Assembly (NCBI GenBank): GCA_012516125.1
Contig: JAAYXB010000015.1
Location: forward strand, 1 to 48,478
Length of the DNA: 48,478 nt
Origin: Bacillota bacterium
Lineage (GTDB): Bacteria > Bacillota > SHA-98 > UBA4971
Direction: 5' to 3'
In this document: positions 48,389 to 48,478 of the stretch, piece by piece
Layout: the number at the start of each line of letters is the position of its first letter
How positions within the stretch are numbered: the stretch's first letter is position 1
Program-made: the position numbers and the translations under genes
Notes under the pieces: model-generated
The model's database searches: none
Seen by the model: the letters and a program-made list of their open reading frames with translations, nothing else
Told to the model about the DNA's origin: nothing

Positions 48389-48478
48389 GGGTTGCCGGTG
48401 TTGCACTCGGGGACGGCGCCCCAAGCGGGGCGCGCTTCGCCAAAATCCGGCCCGTCTGGCTAGGCAGCCGGATTTTGA
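48389..48478. repeat. Structured intergenic repeat, copy R6 (right end cut by window edge)
   Basis: Begins at GGGTTGCCGGTGTTGCAC and is nearly identical to R1/R2 up to the window end at GGATTTTGA. The inner stem is CAAAATCCGG with CCGGATTTTG (ten pairs); the loop differs from R1 and R2, so this is a separate copy and not a circular overlap. Confidence 0.88.

Larger units (their letters stand above)
48078..48478. other. 401-base terminal intergenic region
   Basis: No gene is supported. It contains two repeat copies, R5 (48098-48241) and R6 (48389-48478), listed separately. The 150 bases between them show no clear feature. Confidence 0.6.

Overview
The window is 48.5 kb of GC-rich bacterial DNA. 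It has strong Shine-Dalgarno sites, frequent GTG/TTG starts and tightly packed operons. The gene content points to an anaerobic, high-GC member of the Bacillota: a fused TAXI-TRAP permease with DUF1850 and DUF3870 partners, HdrABC/MvhD redox proteins, ferredoxin-dependent 2-oxoacid oxidoreductase, AMIN-domain cell wall amidase, LysM protein and PlsY. The last gene looks like an outer-membrane beta-barrel ending in Phe, so the organism may be a diderm member of that phylum. No gene allows a genus call.

Region 1 (287-21642, all + strand) is one long metabolic block. It runs TAXI-TRAP uptake system, DUF3870, malic enzyme, hdrC-hdrB-hdrA, a giant tandem HdrA-HdrA fusion, mvhD, an FrhB/FdhB-like iron-sulfur protein, a fumarate reductase-like iron-sulfur subunit and flavoprotein, korDABC and sucCD. 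Read reductively, fumarate would be reduced to succinate by a soluble Hdr-linked enzyme. Succinate would then become succinyl-CoA (SucCD), and succinyl-CoA would be carboxylated to 2-oxoglutarate with reduced ferredoxin (Kor). A flavin-bifurcating Hdr-fumarate reductase could supply that ferredoxin. This is the strongest candidate for a little-described system in the window. Its direction and electron partners are inference.

Region 2 (21643-26677) is accessory. It holds three 35-37-residue single-helix membrane proteins that are easy to miss (one on - at 21771-21881, two on + at 23916-24184), a coiled-coil protein, an unknown 120-residue protein, a subtilisin-like protease and a trypsin-fold protease. 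Region 3 (26869-31967) has PlsY, a DUF362-ferredoxin protein, a maltokinase-like protein and a GT4 glycogen synthase.

Region 4 (32140-40520) is envelope and housekeeping: AMIN-amidase (-), LysM protein, XRE regulator, murI, rph, rdgB, tRNA-Pro(UGG) and a secreted 5'-nucleotidase. Region 5 (40942-48077) is carbohydrate use: GH1 beta-glycosidase, secreted GH57 amylase/pullulanase behind a near-consensus promoter with a palindromic operator, and a secreted protein in which CBM48-like starch-binding modules are inserted between predicted beta-barrel halves.

Six copies of one structured intergenic repeat (about 200 bp when complete, with 16-bp terminal inverted repeats and nested hairpins) occur at 1-174, 21937-22139, 32041-32102, 35606-35731, 48098-48241 and 48389-48478. 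Both window ends lie inside copies, so the window may be a contig broken at this repeat.
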